Part shown: positions 8,872-16,615 of the stretch, in pieces
Layout of the letters: each line of letters starts with the position of its first letter
Numbering within the stretch: the stretch's first letter is position 1
DNA from: an uncultured Blautia sp.
GTDB lineage: Bacteria > Bacillota > Clostridia > Lachnospirales > Lachnospiraceae
Assembly: GCA_934378195.1 (NCBI GenBank)
Contig: CAKRPO010000001.1
Coordinates: forward strand, 1-64,000
Direction of reading: 5' to 3'
DNA length: 64,000 bases
Made by a program: the position numbers and the translations under genes
The notes under the pieces: generated by a model
Told to the model about the DNA's origin: nothing
The model's database searches: none
The model's input: only the letters and a program-made list of their open reading frames with translations

Positions 8872-10546
8872 AAGTATCCCCCTTTACCAGATCCCTGAAC
8901 AGAATGTGGATCTTACCGTCTTCCATTCTGGAATTTACGTATTTTTCAAACTTCTGGTCTGTTTCCGGATGATCGAGATTCTCATTGAAAGAATGCCATC
9001 TGGTTTCTTTTCTGTTCTTAAGATGCTCGATCAGCACCTGACAGACGAGAAGTCTTTCTTTTAATTCGTATGCAAAAAGAAGTTCATGCATATCTTCTGC
9101 ACCGACCTGATCAGCAAGTTCACTTAATCTTGTGATCTTTTCTTCTGCAAGATTCAGCTGTTTTTCATTGAACTGATAGTTGCTGGCGATTCCACCTGCG
9201 TATTCATCCATGACTTTCTGCATAGCTTCTTCCAGCTCATCAATGCTAAACAGACCGTTCTGTACATTGCGAATCTTTTCATAATCTTCAACAATCTTCT
9301 GTGCCTGTTTTTCAGTATCAGGTGCTTCCTCATTGTGATTGTCTTTTAACTGTTCGATGATCGCAAGAGAGGCAATCTTGCCCTCTGCCAGAGCACCGGT
9401 AACATATTTCTGAGGACATCCTCCTGCTACATCACCTGCTGCATAAAGCCCGTGGATAGTAGTTTCTCTTCGAGTATCTACCCAGAAACCGCTTGCTGTG
9501 TGACCGCCTACGATATACGGCTCGGTTCCCTGAATTTCCACATCTTGTTCGCCTGGCATCTTACCACTCTCAATCCATTTGAGAGTCTGGCTCGGTGCCA
9601 TATTCAGGTATGCTTTGAGAAGATCCTGATCCTGCTCTGATGTGATACCTGAGGTCTTGAGGTAACACGGGCCATGGCCAAGCTGATTTTCTTTGACAGT
9701 TCCATATACACGCTGGCTGGTGGTCAGACCATAAATGTGCTCGTAGACTTCGCCTTTGGAATTGACCTGTTTTGCCTGCACGCCCTGTGCGATGGTTCCT
9801 GTCGGAGCAATCGTATCTTTACAACGAAGTGCAATAAACCGCATTTCAAAAGTTGTCATCTCTGCGCCGGAACGGATTCCCATTGCGTATCCCGCACCGG
9901 TATTGAATGGCGGATACCACATTTTATGTCTCGAAAATCCTGGATTGTTTGGTTTATAAAGGCCGGCCGCCCCGCCTGTTGCGATCAGGACTGCTTTTGC
10001 ATGTATCACATAGGCTGTTTCTTCCATGATAGAAAAACCGACGGCTCCGTAGACTCTTCCATTTTCTGTGAGAAGGTCTGTGATGTTGACGTAGTTGAGA
10101 ACATCTACGGTTTCGCTTTTGTATACGGCATCTGCGAGGAGTGGCTTGAAGTTTTCACCATTAATCTTAATGTTGCGGTTTCCTCTTGCCACGTAGTCCC
10201 CGTTTTCATCCTTGAGGATCACAAGGCCAAGTTTTTCCATATCCGCTGTTACTTCATTGAATTCTTCTGCGGCAGTCAGAAGGAGGTCATTTCTGACAAT
10301 TCCTGCCGCATCTTTGGTTGCATAATCTACATAGTCCTGTGGCTTACGTCCTTTGACAATATAAGCATTGATCGCATTGACGCCGGCAGCAAGGCAGCCG
10401 CTTCGTTTGATGTTCGCTTTCTCTGCAACAAGAACAGAAGCATCAGAATTTCTGCTGATAGTAAACGCTGCATAGCATCCTGCAGTTCCACCGCCTATGA
10501 TCAGGACATCTGTGTGTATATGTTTTACCTGTAAGGGTTTGCTCAT
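8852..10546 (-). CDS. aprA: adenylyl-sulfate reductase alpha-like flavoprotein
   Basis: A 564-residue fumarate-reductase/AprA-family flavoprotein. The FAD motif IIGGGTAGCYAA is at residues 17-27. KANIKRSGCLAAGVNAIN, FNTGAGYAMGIRSGAEM and GLYAAGDVAGG are typical of AprA. It would reduce adenosine phosphosulfate to sulfite and AMP in the cytoplasm. It is shorter than dissimilatory AprA (about 630-660 aa). The gene is followed by an overlapping AprB-like ferredoxin and then cysD and cysN. An AGGAAG ribosome binding site precedes the ATG. A related oxidoreductase activity is possible, but the context strongly supports APS reduction. Confidence 0.88.
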   Translation of the reverse strand: MSKPLQVKHIHTDVLIIGGGTAGCYAAFTISRNSDASVLVAEKANIKRSGCLAAGVNAINAYIVKGRKPQDYVDYATKDAAGIVRNDLLLTAAEEFNEVTADMEKLGLVILKDENGDYVARGNRNIKINGENFKPLLADAVYKSETVDVLNYVNITDLLTENGRVYGAVGFSIMEETAYVIHAKAVLIATGGAAGLYKPNNPGFSRHKMWYPPFNTGAGYAMGIRSGAEMTTFEMRFIALRCKDTIAPTGTIAQGVQAKQVNSKGEVYEHIYGLTTSQRVYGTVKENQLGHGPCYLKTSGITSEQDQDLLKAYLNMAPSQTLKWIESGKMPGEQDVEIQGTEPYIVGGHTASGFWVDTRRETTIHGLYAAGDVAGGCPQKYVTGALAEGKIASLAIIEQLKDNHNEEAPDTEKQAQKIVEDYEKIRNVQNGLFSIDELEEAMQKVMDEYAGGIASNYQFNEKQLNLAEEKITRLSELADQVGAEDMHELLFAYELKERLLVCQVLIEHLKNRKETRWHSFNENLDHPETDQKFEKYVNSRMEDGKIHILFRDLVKGDTYEHTNS

Positions 10547-10564
10547 GATTCTTTCTTCCTGACT

Positions 10565-10984
10565 TTATTCTGTAATCTCAATCTCATGGATCGTAACGTT
10601 TTTTTCTTTGTCGATTCCAAATGCTTTGAGTACTGGATTTCCCTCTTCCATAAGAGAAAGAATCAGGTACTCTATTGTCGGGTCAAATGCCAGTCGTTTA
10701 TCTTCTTCTGATGGGCGGGATGGGGATTCCGGATGGGAATGAAAATTTCCGATAATTTTGAATCCATTTGCTCTGGCATCTTTGAGTGCTGCAAGCTGTT
10801 CTTTTGGATCCATGGAGAAGTGTTCTCTGCTGGCATCTACGTTTGTAAGGAGATATACTTTTGTGACTGTGACCTCCTCACCCTCTTTTGTTCCTGCAAG
10901 AAGGCCACACGATTCATTTGGGAGTCCCTCAGTACAGTGTTTCAAAATGGTATTATAATCTGATTTCTTTAAATACAATTTCAT
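10565..10984 (-). CDS. hcyD: JAMM/MPN+ (M67 family) metallopeptidase, HcyD/Mec+-like
   Basis: A 139-residue Zn peptidase with the full JAMM signature: Glu24 in NESCGLL, then HSHPESPSRPSEED giving H82, H84, S92 and D95. Relatives trim the C-terminus of ThiS-like sulfur carriers or release the amino-acid product (Mec+ with CysO in Mycobacterium; HcyD with HcyS in Wolinella). The start at 10984 is chosen over an in-frame ATG at 11080 because the protein family begins at MKLYLKK and AGAGGAAA precedes it. The 97-bp spacer to the upstream adenylyltransferase contains dyad-rich sequence. The carrier encoded three genes upstream ends GGGAR and needs such trimming. Confidence 0.88.
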   Translation of the reverse strand: MKLYLKKSDYNTILKHCTEGLPNESCGLLAGTKEGEEVTVTKVYLLTNVDASREHFSMDPKEQLAALKDARANGFKIIGNFHSHPESPSRPSEEDKRLAFDPTIEYLILSLMEEGNPVLKAFGIDKEKNVTIHEIEITE

Positions 10985-11081
10985 AATAAAATTTCCTCTA
11001 ATAACTGCGTCTATGCGAAGGCAGCGAGAGCGTGTCTTCGATGAAATATTTGTTTTCGCACACGTGAGCTTACAATACATA

Positions 11082-11888
11082 TTACATATGCATGTCGCAC
11101 TCTACCTGTTCGTAATCAATCAGCTTTGTGATAGTAGGGTGATCTCCGCATACCGGGCAGTCATGATTCTTTGGAAGTTTAATCGTGCGGAAAGTCATAG
11201 TCAGTGCATCATAGGTGAGAAGTCTTCCCGTGAGAAGGTCTCCTTTTCCGATGATGTATTTGACTGCTTCCATTGCCTGAAGACTTCCGATAACTCCACC
11301 CATAGCTCCAATGACGCCAGCCTGTTTACAGGTCGGAACTGCATCCTTCGGCGGCGGATCTTTGAATACACATCTGTAGCATGGTCCTTCTCCCGGAACA
11401 TAAGTCATGAGCTGACCTTTGAAGCGGATAATACCTGCATGGGAAAATGGTTTCTGTGCCATAACACATGCATCATTGATCAGGAATTTTGCCGGAAAAT
11501 TATCTGTTCCGTCAATAATAAAATCATAATCTTTGATGATATCCATGATATTCTCAGATGTGATAAATTTACGATATGTATTAACTTTAACATCTGGATT
11601 GATTGCCTGCATGGTTTCCTTCGCAGACTTTACTTTTGCCTTGCCAAGGTCAGCAGTTGTATGAATAACCTGTCTCTGAAGATTGGAAAGATCGACTTCA
11701 TCGGCATCGGCAATTCCAATGGTTCCTACTCCAGCTGCCGCCAGATACATAGCCGCCGGTGCTCCGAGTCCACCTGCACCGATGATTAGTACACTGGAGT
11801 TCAGGAGCTTTTTCTGTCCCTTCGCGCCAACCTCTTTGAGGATGATATGGCGGGAATAACGCTCTAACTGTTCGTTTGTAAATGCCAT
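11082..11888 (-). CDS. hcyF: HesA/MoeB/ThiF-family adenylyltransferase, HcyF-like
   Basis: A 268-residue E1-like enzyme. The nucleotide motif GAGGLG is at 37-42, DNFPAKFLIND follows, and four zinc cysteines occur as C170/C173 and C244/C247. C187 in PTCKQAGVIG corresponds in position to the conserved cysteine of ThiF/MoeB. It would adenylate the C-terminal glycine of the ThiS-like carrier with ATP so that sulfide can form a thiocarboxylate. Its start overlaps the carrier stop by one base (TAATG), strong evidence that the two proteins work together. It could in principle be ThiF or MoeB, but no thiamin or molybdopterin gene is nearby. Confidence 0.9.
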   Translation of the reverse strand: MAFTNEQLERYSRHIILKEVGAKGQKKLLNSSVLIIGAGGLGAPAAMYLAAAGVGTIGIADADEVDLSNLQRQVIHTTADLGKAKVKSAKETMQAINPDVKVNTYRKFITSENIMDIIKDYDFIIDGTDNFPAKFLINDACVMAQKPFSHAGIIRFKGQLMTYVPGEGPCYRCVFKDPPPKDAVPTCKQAGVIGAMGGVIGSLQAMEAVKYIIGKGDLLTGRLLTYDALTMTFRTIKLPKNHDCPVCGDHPTITKLIDYEQVECDMHM

Positions 11889-12103
11889 TATCTTGCTCCT
11901 CCTCCCATGAAGTACAGGAATTCGATTTCGTCGCCGTCTTTCACTTCTGTGGATTCAAAAGCTCCGCTTTCCACGAATTCATCGTTGATTGTTACTGTAA
12001 CATACTGAGGTGTTTCTACATCTTCCTTCTCAATCAGTTCCTTTACTGTAAGTCCTTCCGGATATTCTTTCTTTTCTCCTGCTACTCTAATAAACATAAT
12101 CAT
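11888..12103 (-). CDS. hcyS: ThiS/MoaD-like sulfur carrier protein with masked C-terminus (HcyS-like)
   Basis: A 71-residue ubiquitin-fold sulfur carrier. The family ends in Gly-Gly; this one ends MGGGAR, so two residues (Ala-Arg) cover the glycines. The genes for an adenylyltransferase and a JAMM peptidase follow at once, which fits trimming and then activation. In Wolinella succinogenes the carrier HcyS carries a C-terminal Ala removed by HcyD. Two starts are possible: ATG at 12103 (4 nt from AAGGAG) and the in-frame ATG two codons later with better spacing. It is translationally coupled to hcyF. Confidence 0.88.
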   Translation of the reverse strand: MIMFIRVAGEKKEYPEGLTVKELIEKEDVETPQYVTVTINDEFVESGAFESTEVKDGDEIEFLYFMGGGAR

Positions 12104-12121
12104 TATTCTCCTTTTGTTGGT

Positions 12122-12439
12122 TTAGATATATTCTTCAAACAATGCTTCAATCTCTTCTGGCTCTTTGAGTCCGACTACTTTACCTTTCTGTTCGCCATTC
12201 ACAAAACAGATCACTGTCGGTGCAGACATGACTTTATATTCTTCAGCAAGTGCTTTGTCGTAATTAACATTAACTTTGTAGATATAAAGATCTTCTTCAT
12301 TCTCGTCTTCGATATCTCCGAGAATCCCGGCCATCTGCTTACACGGAATACAGGTATCAGAGTAAAAATCCACGAGAACCGGCTTGTCTGCCTTTAATAC
12401 TTTTTCTGCGAAGTTTTCTGCGTTGATTCTGAGTGCCAT
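12122..12439 (-). CDS. thioredoxin-family protein with CIPC active site
   Basis: A 105-residue thioredoxin fold with the motif DFYSDTCIPCKQM; the redox pair is C30 and C33, with the pattern CIPC instead of the usual CGPC. The cis-proline loop SAPTV is present. It probably acts as a disulfide reductant in the cytoplasm, perhaps for the sulfur enzymes around it. The start at 12439 is one base after the TusA stop, has GAGGAT upstream and gives the normal thioredoxin length; an upstream ATG at 12466 would add nine residues. No thioredoxin reductase is adjacent. Confidence 0.88.
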   Translation of the reverse strand: MALRINAENFAEKVLKADKPVLVDFYSDTCIPCKQMAGILGDIEDENEEDLYIYKVNVNYDKALAEEYKVMSAPTVICFVNGEQKGKVVGLKEPEEIEALFEEYI

Positions 12440-12440
12440 A

Positions 12441-12692
12441 TTATTCATCCTCAACTTTCTTAACAATCAAAGTAAAGGTATCGTCCCCGTTATCTTCAAG
12501 TTTCAGAATCTGATGACCTTCTTCCTTAATACTTCTCGGTACATTCTGTACCGGTTCACCATTATTCATACGAACCGCAAGAATCTGTCCGTCATCAAGT
12601 TCTTCCAGTGCTACTTTTGCCTTGACAAAAGTTACCGGGCAAACAACATCTGTAATATCTACTGTATCATCAATTTTATAATCAGCCATCAT
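12441..12692 (-). CDS. TusA/SirA-family sulfur transfer protein
   Basis: An 83-residue protein of the TusA fold. The conserved CP motif is C18-P19 in VVCPVTFVKAK; the family norm is CPxP, here CPVT. ILAVRMNNGEPVQNVPRS matches the family core. TusA proteins carry persulfide on the Cys for delivery to other enzymes. It overlaps the end of the sulfite reductase gene by 11 bp and sits between that gene and the thioredoxin, so it may accept or relay reduced sulfur toward the ThiS-like carrier. That role is inference. The second ATG (12689) has the better distance from AAGGAG. Confidence 0.85.
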   Translation of the reverse strand: MMADYKIDDTVDITDVVCPVTFVKAKVALEELDDGQILAVRMNNGEPVQNVPRSIKEEGHQILKLEDNGDDTFTLIVKKVEDE

Positions 12693-13545
12693 AAGCTCCT
12701 TTCAGTACTTCGTACAATTTATCTTCCCCAACTCGGTCAATCGTGAATTTAAAACGCTCGCCGGCATTTGCATGATCTGCAAAAAACTGGATTGCAGCAT
12801 CCGTCACACGGAACAGCTGCTCTTCGGAAGTGATCAACGGAAGAAATTCTCTTCCCTTACTGATATGATTTCCAAAAGTTCCGCCAAAAGATACAAGAAA
12901 TGCTTCATTTACATCCCATGCATCCACCGGACAGGATTTTGCACAGCGTCCACAGTAATTACATTTGGCATTGTCAATCACCAACTTGTCATCCTGGAAA
13001 GAAATTGCTTCTTCACGACAGGCTTTTTCACAGACACCACAGTGAATACAGACATCTTCTTTCCAGCTGATCTGTGCTGCGCCTTTGATTCCGACATCAT
13101 TTTCTTCCGCTTTAAGGCAGTTGTTCTGGCATCCGGTTACACCAAATTTAAATTTGTGAGGAAGTTCCCGACCGAAATATCTCTCATTCAATTTAACAGC
13201 AATGTCATAACTGTTGATATTACCACTCGGACAGACTGCATTACCCTGACACGCTGTTACTGTACGGACTCTTGGTCCGCAGACACCTGGTCTGCATCCG
13301 CCTTTTGCAAGGTCAGCTGTCACATCATCAATATCATTCAATTTGATAAAAGGAATTTCTACTCCCTGTCTTGAAGTCAGATGAACATATCCATCTCCGT
13401 ATTTCTCTGCAACTTCTGCGATTTTCTTAAGATTTTCTGCGGTAAGTGCGCCGCCGACACAGGCAAGTCTGAGAGAAAAATTATTTTTCTGTTTCTGGCG
13501 CATAAATCCGCCTTTTTTTAAGGTTGCATAATCAACTTTTGCCAT
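12682..13545 (-). CDS. siroheme sulfite reductase with two ferredoxin clusters
   Basis: A 287-residue compact sulfite reductase. Siroheme/4Fe-4S ligands appear as C99 and C105 (TACQGNAVC) and C139 and C143 (GCQNNC). A ferredoxin-like insert provides C166, C169, C172, C176 and C195, C198, C201, C205. It would reduce sulfite to sulfide using ferredoxin-like electrons. The family is the small anaerobic type related to AsrC and Fsr rather than the NADPH-dependent CysI. The start at 13545 has AAGGAG nine bases upstream; the ATG at 13554 touches that site and is unlikely. It overlaps the metY stop by 14 bp. Confidence 0.88.
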   Translation of the reverse strand: MAKVDYATLKKGGFMRQKQKNNFSLRLACVGGALTAENLKKIAEVAEKYGDGYVHLTSRQGVEIPFIKLNDIDDVTADLAKGGCRPGVCGPRVRTVTACQGNAVCPSGNINSYDIAVKLNERYFGRELPHKFKFGVTGCQNNCLKAEENDVGIKGAAQISWKEDVCIHCGVCEKACREEAISFQDDKLVIDNAKCNYCGRCAKSCPVDAWDVNEAFLVSFGGTFGNHISKGREFLPLITSEEQLFRVTDAAIQFFADHANAGERFKFTIDRVGEDKLYEVLKGAYDG

Positions 13546-14785
13546 TTTCGTCATCTCCTTCTATTACTCTTCTGAAATCTTCTTTCAAATCTTCTATATC
13601 TTCAATTCCTACGCTGATTCGAATCATATCATCATAAACTCCGGAGAGTTCCTTTTCTTCCTGCGACAGATGTGCTGCAATCGTACTCGATGGATGAATT
13701 ACAAGTGTCTTGGTATCTCCGATATTGGAAACCAGCCATGGAATCTTCAGTTCATTCAATATACGGAAAGCTCTTTCTTTGCTTCCAACTCTTAATGTAA
13801 TGATTGCTCCAAAACCACCATGGAACTGTTTCGCCGCAATCTCATGATATGGATGTTCCTTAAGTCCCGGATAGGAAACAGTGATTCCATGTCCCAGTCC
13901 GTTCAGGAACTCCGCCAGCTCCATGGCGTTACTACAGTGACGCTGCATTCGAAGACCAAGTGTCTCAAGTCCCAGATTATTAAGAAAAGCATTCTGCGGT
14001 GCCAGACAGCCTCCCATGCTTCGAAACAGTCCATTGCGCAACTTTGCAAGATAAGTAAAAGGTCCAAACTTTTTAAATTCTTTCATTCCCGGATATTTAT
14101 CTGCATCCCATTTGAACTTTCCGCCGCTTATCAGTATACCACTGATTGCATCACTGCTTCCATTGATATATTTAGAAGAGGAATGAATGACTACATCAGC
14201 TCCAAGCTTCAATGGATTAAGCAGATACGGAGTTGCTACTGTATTATCTACCAGAAATGGAATTCCATGTTCATGTGCGATTTCTGCAACTCCCTGAATA
14301 TCAGTGACATCCAGCTTCGGATTTCCGATCGTCTCAGCAAAAACAGCTCTGGTCTTAGATGTGATTTCTGCCTCAAAAGCCTGTGGTGTGTTGTCTTTTA
14401 CATAAGTTGTCGTAACACCATATGCCTTCAGTTCATCCAGAAGTTCCACTGTTCCTCCATATAACCCAGCCGCTGCGACAACGTGATCGCCATTCTGAAG
14501 AATATTCATAAGTGCCATACTCAGTGCTGCCATGCCAGATGAACATGCCACGCTCCCTATTCCGCCTTCCAGCTTTGTCATCCTTTTCTCAAAAGATTCG
14601 ATCGTCGGATTATTTATTCTTGTATAAGAATAACCCGCCATCTTGTTTGCAAAAATCTTTTCAAGTTCTTCGGCTGTATCATGACGGAATGCACTGGACT
14701 GGTAGATCGGTACCTGTGTCGCGCCGTAAGGATTATTTCCTTCTATCCCATGAAGCAAAGTCGTATTAAAACCGTATTCTTTCAT
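13532..14785 (-). CDS. metY: O-acetylhomoserine sulfhydrylase-type PLP enzyme (operon copy)
   Basis: A 417-residue Cys/Met-metabolism PLP enzyme. The PLP lysine is K205 in HSSSKYINGSSD; YSYTRINNPT and SSGMAALS are family motifs. It would make homocysteine from an O-acylated homoserine. As first gene of an operon encoding a sulfur carrier, its likely sulfur donor is carrier thiocarboxylate rather than free sulfide, as for Wolinella MetY. The start at 14785 has AAAGGAG; a longer reading frame to 14854 overlaps the -35 box and is rejected. A second, diverged copy is at 22294-23604. Confidence 0.9.
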   Translation of the reverse strand: MKEYGFNTTLLHGIEGNNPYGATQVPIYQSSAFRHDTAEELEKIFANKMAGYSYTRINNPTIESFEKRMTKLEGGIGSVACSSGMAALSMALMNILQNGDHVVAAAGLYGGTVELLDELKAYGVTTTYVKDNTPQAFEAEITSKTRAVFAETIGNPKLDVTDIQGVAEIAHEHGIPFLVDNTVATPYLLNPLKLGADVVIHSSSKYINGSSDAISGILISGGKFKWDADKYPGMKEFKKFGPFTYLAKLRNGLFRSMGGCLAPQNAFLNNLGLETLGLRMQRHCSNAMELAEFLNGLGHGITVSYPGLKEHPYHEIAAKQFHGGFGAIITLRVGSKERAFRILNELKIPWLVSNIGDTKTLVIHPSSTIAAHLSQEEKELSGVYDDMIRISVGIEDIEDLKEDFRRVIEGDDENGKS

Positions 14786-14825
14786 TCCTGTGCTCCTTTT
14801 ATTTCCTTTCGTTTGTGTTGGTATT

Positions 14826-14854
14826 ACTATATACCCATAAACATACCATGTCAA
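14826..14854 (-). promoter_or_regulatory. sigma-A promoter of the sulfate/homocysteine operon
   Basis: On the minus strand there is a perfect -35 TTGACA (14849-14854), a 17-bp spacer and a -10 TATAGT (14826-14831). The -35 lies in ACCTATTGACAT, a 12-base stretch that also surrounds the cysK -35. Confidence 0.85.
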
Positions 14855-14869
14855 TAGGTAATGTATGTT
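14840..14869. promoter_or_regulatory. degenerate sulfur-regulon operator at metY
   Basis: AACATA (14840-14845) and TATGTT (14864-14869) are the half-sites of the palindrome seen at sbp and cysK, but 18 bp apart. At the normal 9-bp spacing the half-site reads TAGGTA (14855-14860). The site overlaps the -35 box. A further perfect dyad, TAACAT-N4-ATGTTA, lies at 14892-14907. Confidence 0.5.
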
Positions 14870-14940
14870 TTTTCCAATTTTTTTCCTTTTTTAACATTTT
14901 TATGTTATCAGAACATTCCAAAAGGGTTTTCATTCATGGA

Positions 14941-15016
14941 TATAAAGGTCACATTACATAAAAAAAGAACAGAACCTGTCGTTACCGGCAATTCTGTTCT
15001 CTTCCTGACCTTTATA
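14941..15016 (-). terminator. strong nested terminator of the Rrf2 gene
   Basis: Inner arms AGAACAGAA (14966-14974) and TTCTGTTCT (14992-15000) are perfect and are followed on the minus strand by seven T residues. They are enclosed by perfect 11-bp outer arms TATAAAGGTCA (14941-14951) and TGACCTTTATA (15006-15016). It isolates the regulator from the metY promoter. Confidence 0.85.
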
Positions 15017-15065
15017 ATGCAATTCTTATCTGACTACAACAAACCATTTGACTGAAATTGTACAA

Positions 15066-15497
15066 TCAGATCACATAGTCTCCCATATCCATATTTTGTT
15101 CCAACAGATCTTCCAGCGTAATCCCATCAAAATATTCATTGAGCAACTTATAAAACCCTTCCCACATCTGCAGGGTCTTACAGGATGCAGCCCTTTCGCA
15201 CTGATTCGGATGATCATCCAGACAGGCAACCGGTGCCAGAGATCCTTCTGTAATCCGTAAAATACTTCCAATCGAATACTCAGCCGGTGTCCGTACAAGA
15301 CGATATCCACCACCTTTTCCACGAAGTGCTTTGACAAATTTCTGCTTGCTCAGCACAGATACAATAGATTCCAGATATTTTTCGGAAATTTCCTGTCTTT
15401 TCGCAATATCCATAAGCGGTATATACTCGCCATTATTATGTTCTGCAAGATCCAGCATAACACGAATCGCATAACGTCCTCTTGTTGATATTTTCAT
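15066..15497 (-). CDS. Rrf2-family regulator with three cysteines (CymR/IscR-like)
   Basis: A 143-residue Rrf2 transcription factor with an N-terminal winged helix (MKISTRGRYAIRVMLDLA) and a cluster C92, C100 and C106 in the region where IscR binds an iron-sulfur cluster. The spacing (x7, x5) differs from IscR. It lies between the sulfate-reduction operon and the sulfate transporter, so it probably senses cysteine or Fe-S status for these genes, as CymR does in Bacillus. Its promoter at 15518-15546 contains an imperfect dyad, suggesting autoregulation. Single gene with its own strong terminator. Confidence 0.85.
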   Translation of the reverse strand: MKISTRGRYAIRVMLDLAEHNNGEYIPLMDIAKRQEISEKYLESIVSVLSKQKFVKALRGKGGGYRLVRTPAEYSIGSILRITEGSLAPVACLDDHPNQCERAASCKTLQMWEGFYKLLNEYFDGITLEDLLEQNMDMGDYVI

Positions 15498-15514
15498 GCA
15501 AATCCCTCCATAAA

Positions 15515-15546
15515 CCTATTATACCACAAGGTTATAGGGAAAACAA
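15515..15546 (-). promoter_or_regulatory. promoter and possible operator of the Rrf2 gene
   Basis: On the minus strand there is a -35 TTGTTT (15541-15546), a 17-bp spacer and a -10 TATAAT (15518-15523). CCTAT (15515-15519) and ATAGG (15534-15538) form a dyad across the -10 and spacer. Confidence 0.7.
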
Positions 15547-15556
15547 GTGTCAATCA

Positions 15557-16615
15557 TCAGATCACAAGATAATCTTCTCTTGCAGAACTGTTCTCCAGTG
15601 CATATACTTTGTCTTCTTTTATTACGAAAAGACGCTGTACAAACACATCCACTTTTTCTCCCTGACGAACCAGTGGTTCATCCAGCCCTCGTCTTGCAGT
15701 CAGGATAACATCTCTCATCTTCAGCTGAAGTTCAAAATAACTGCCTCGAAAAGCTACTCGTTCCACATCAGCCTCTGATGCAGAGCTTTTGTATTTCTGA
15801 ACTTCATTTTTTCTGGTAACTTTGACAAATTCCGGACGCACGATCGCGTATTCTGCACCTGGAATATCTTCAAAGTAATTGAAGACATGATAGTCTCTGA
15901 CTGTAGCTGCCTGTCCAAAGAAGGATGCACTGAAAGCAGTTTCCGGACTCTGATAAACTTCTACCGGACTGCCTTTCTGTTCAATGTGTCCTCTGTTGGT
16001 AATAATGATCTCATCCGCCACCTCAATCGCTTCATCCTGATCATGTGTAACAAAGATACTGGTGATTCCAAGTTTTTCGATCATATCTTTCAGCCAGGTA
16101 CGAAGTTCCTGACGAATCTTTGCATCGATTGCTGCAAACGGCTCATCAAGAAGAAGGAGCTGTGGATTCGGCGCCAGGGCTCTCGCAAATGCAACCCTCT
16201 GTCGCTGTCCACCGGAAAGCTGACTTGGATATCTTTTTTCAAGGCCTTTCAGTCCTATCAGTTCAATAAGTTCCATAACTCTGTTTTTTATATATTTTTT
16301 ATCTGCTTTCTGCACCTTCAGACCAAAAGCAATATTATCATAAACCGTCATATAGCGAAACAGGGCATAGCTCTGAAATACAAATCCAATGCCTCGTTCA
16401 CTTGCTGGAATATCATTGACCACTTTACCGTCAATGATGATCTCTCCGCTGTCCGGCTGCTCCAGGCCTGCGATCATACGAAGGATTGTTGTCTTTCCAC
16501 TTCCACTCGGGCCCAGAAGACCAATCAGTTTTCCTTTTTCAATTCCAAAGGAAACATGATCCGACGCTTTATAATCTCCAAAGGTTTTATTGATATCTTT
16601 TAATTCCACATACAT
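15557..16615 (-). CDS. cysA: sulfate/thiosulfate ABC transporter ATP-binding protein
   Basis: A 352-residue ABC ATPase. Walker A is GPSGSGKTT (35-43), the signature is LSGGQRQRV, Walker B is LLLLDEPFAAID and the switch histidine is in VTHDQDEA. The C-terminal 110 or so residues form the regulatory (TOBE-like) domain seen in CysA and ModC. It energises sulfate uptake at the inner face of the membrane. The start overlaps the cysW stop by a single base. Last gene of sbp-cysT-cysW-cysA. No terminator was recognised directly behind it. Confidence 0.92.
   Translation of the reverse strand: MYVELKDINKTFGDYKASDHVSFGIEKGKLIGLLGPSGSGKTTILRMIAGLEQPDSGEIIIDGKVVNDIPASERGIGFVFQSYALFRYMTVYDNIAFGLKVQKADKKYIKNRVMELIELIGLKGLEKRYPSQLSGGQRQRVAFARALAPNPQLLLLDEPFAAIDAKIRQELRTWLKDMIEKLGITSIFVTHDQDEAIEVADEIIITNRGHIEQKGSPVEVYQSPETAFSASFFGQAATVRDYHVFNYFEDIPGAEYAIVRPEFVKVTRKNEVQKYKSSASEADVERVAFRGSYFELQLKMRDVILTARRGLDEPLVRQGEKVDVFVQRLFVIKEDKVYALENSSAREDYLVI

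Noticed and set aside
9674..10534. A 286-codon plus-strand open frame
   Set aside because: Antisense to the APS reductase flavoprotein; no motifs and no ribosome binding site.
10985..11081. Small gene or riboswitch in the hcyF-hcyD spacer
   Set aside because: The 97 bp have scattered short dyads but no open frame with a ribosome binding site and no convincing conserved fold.
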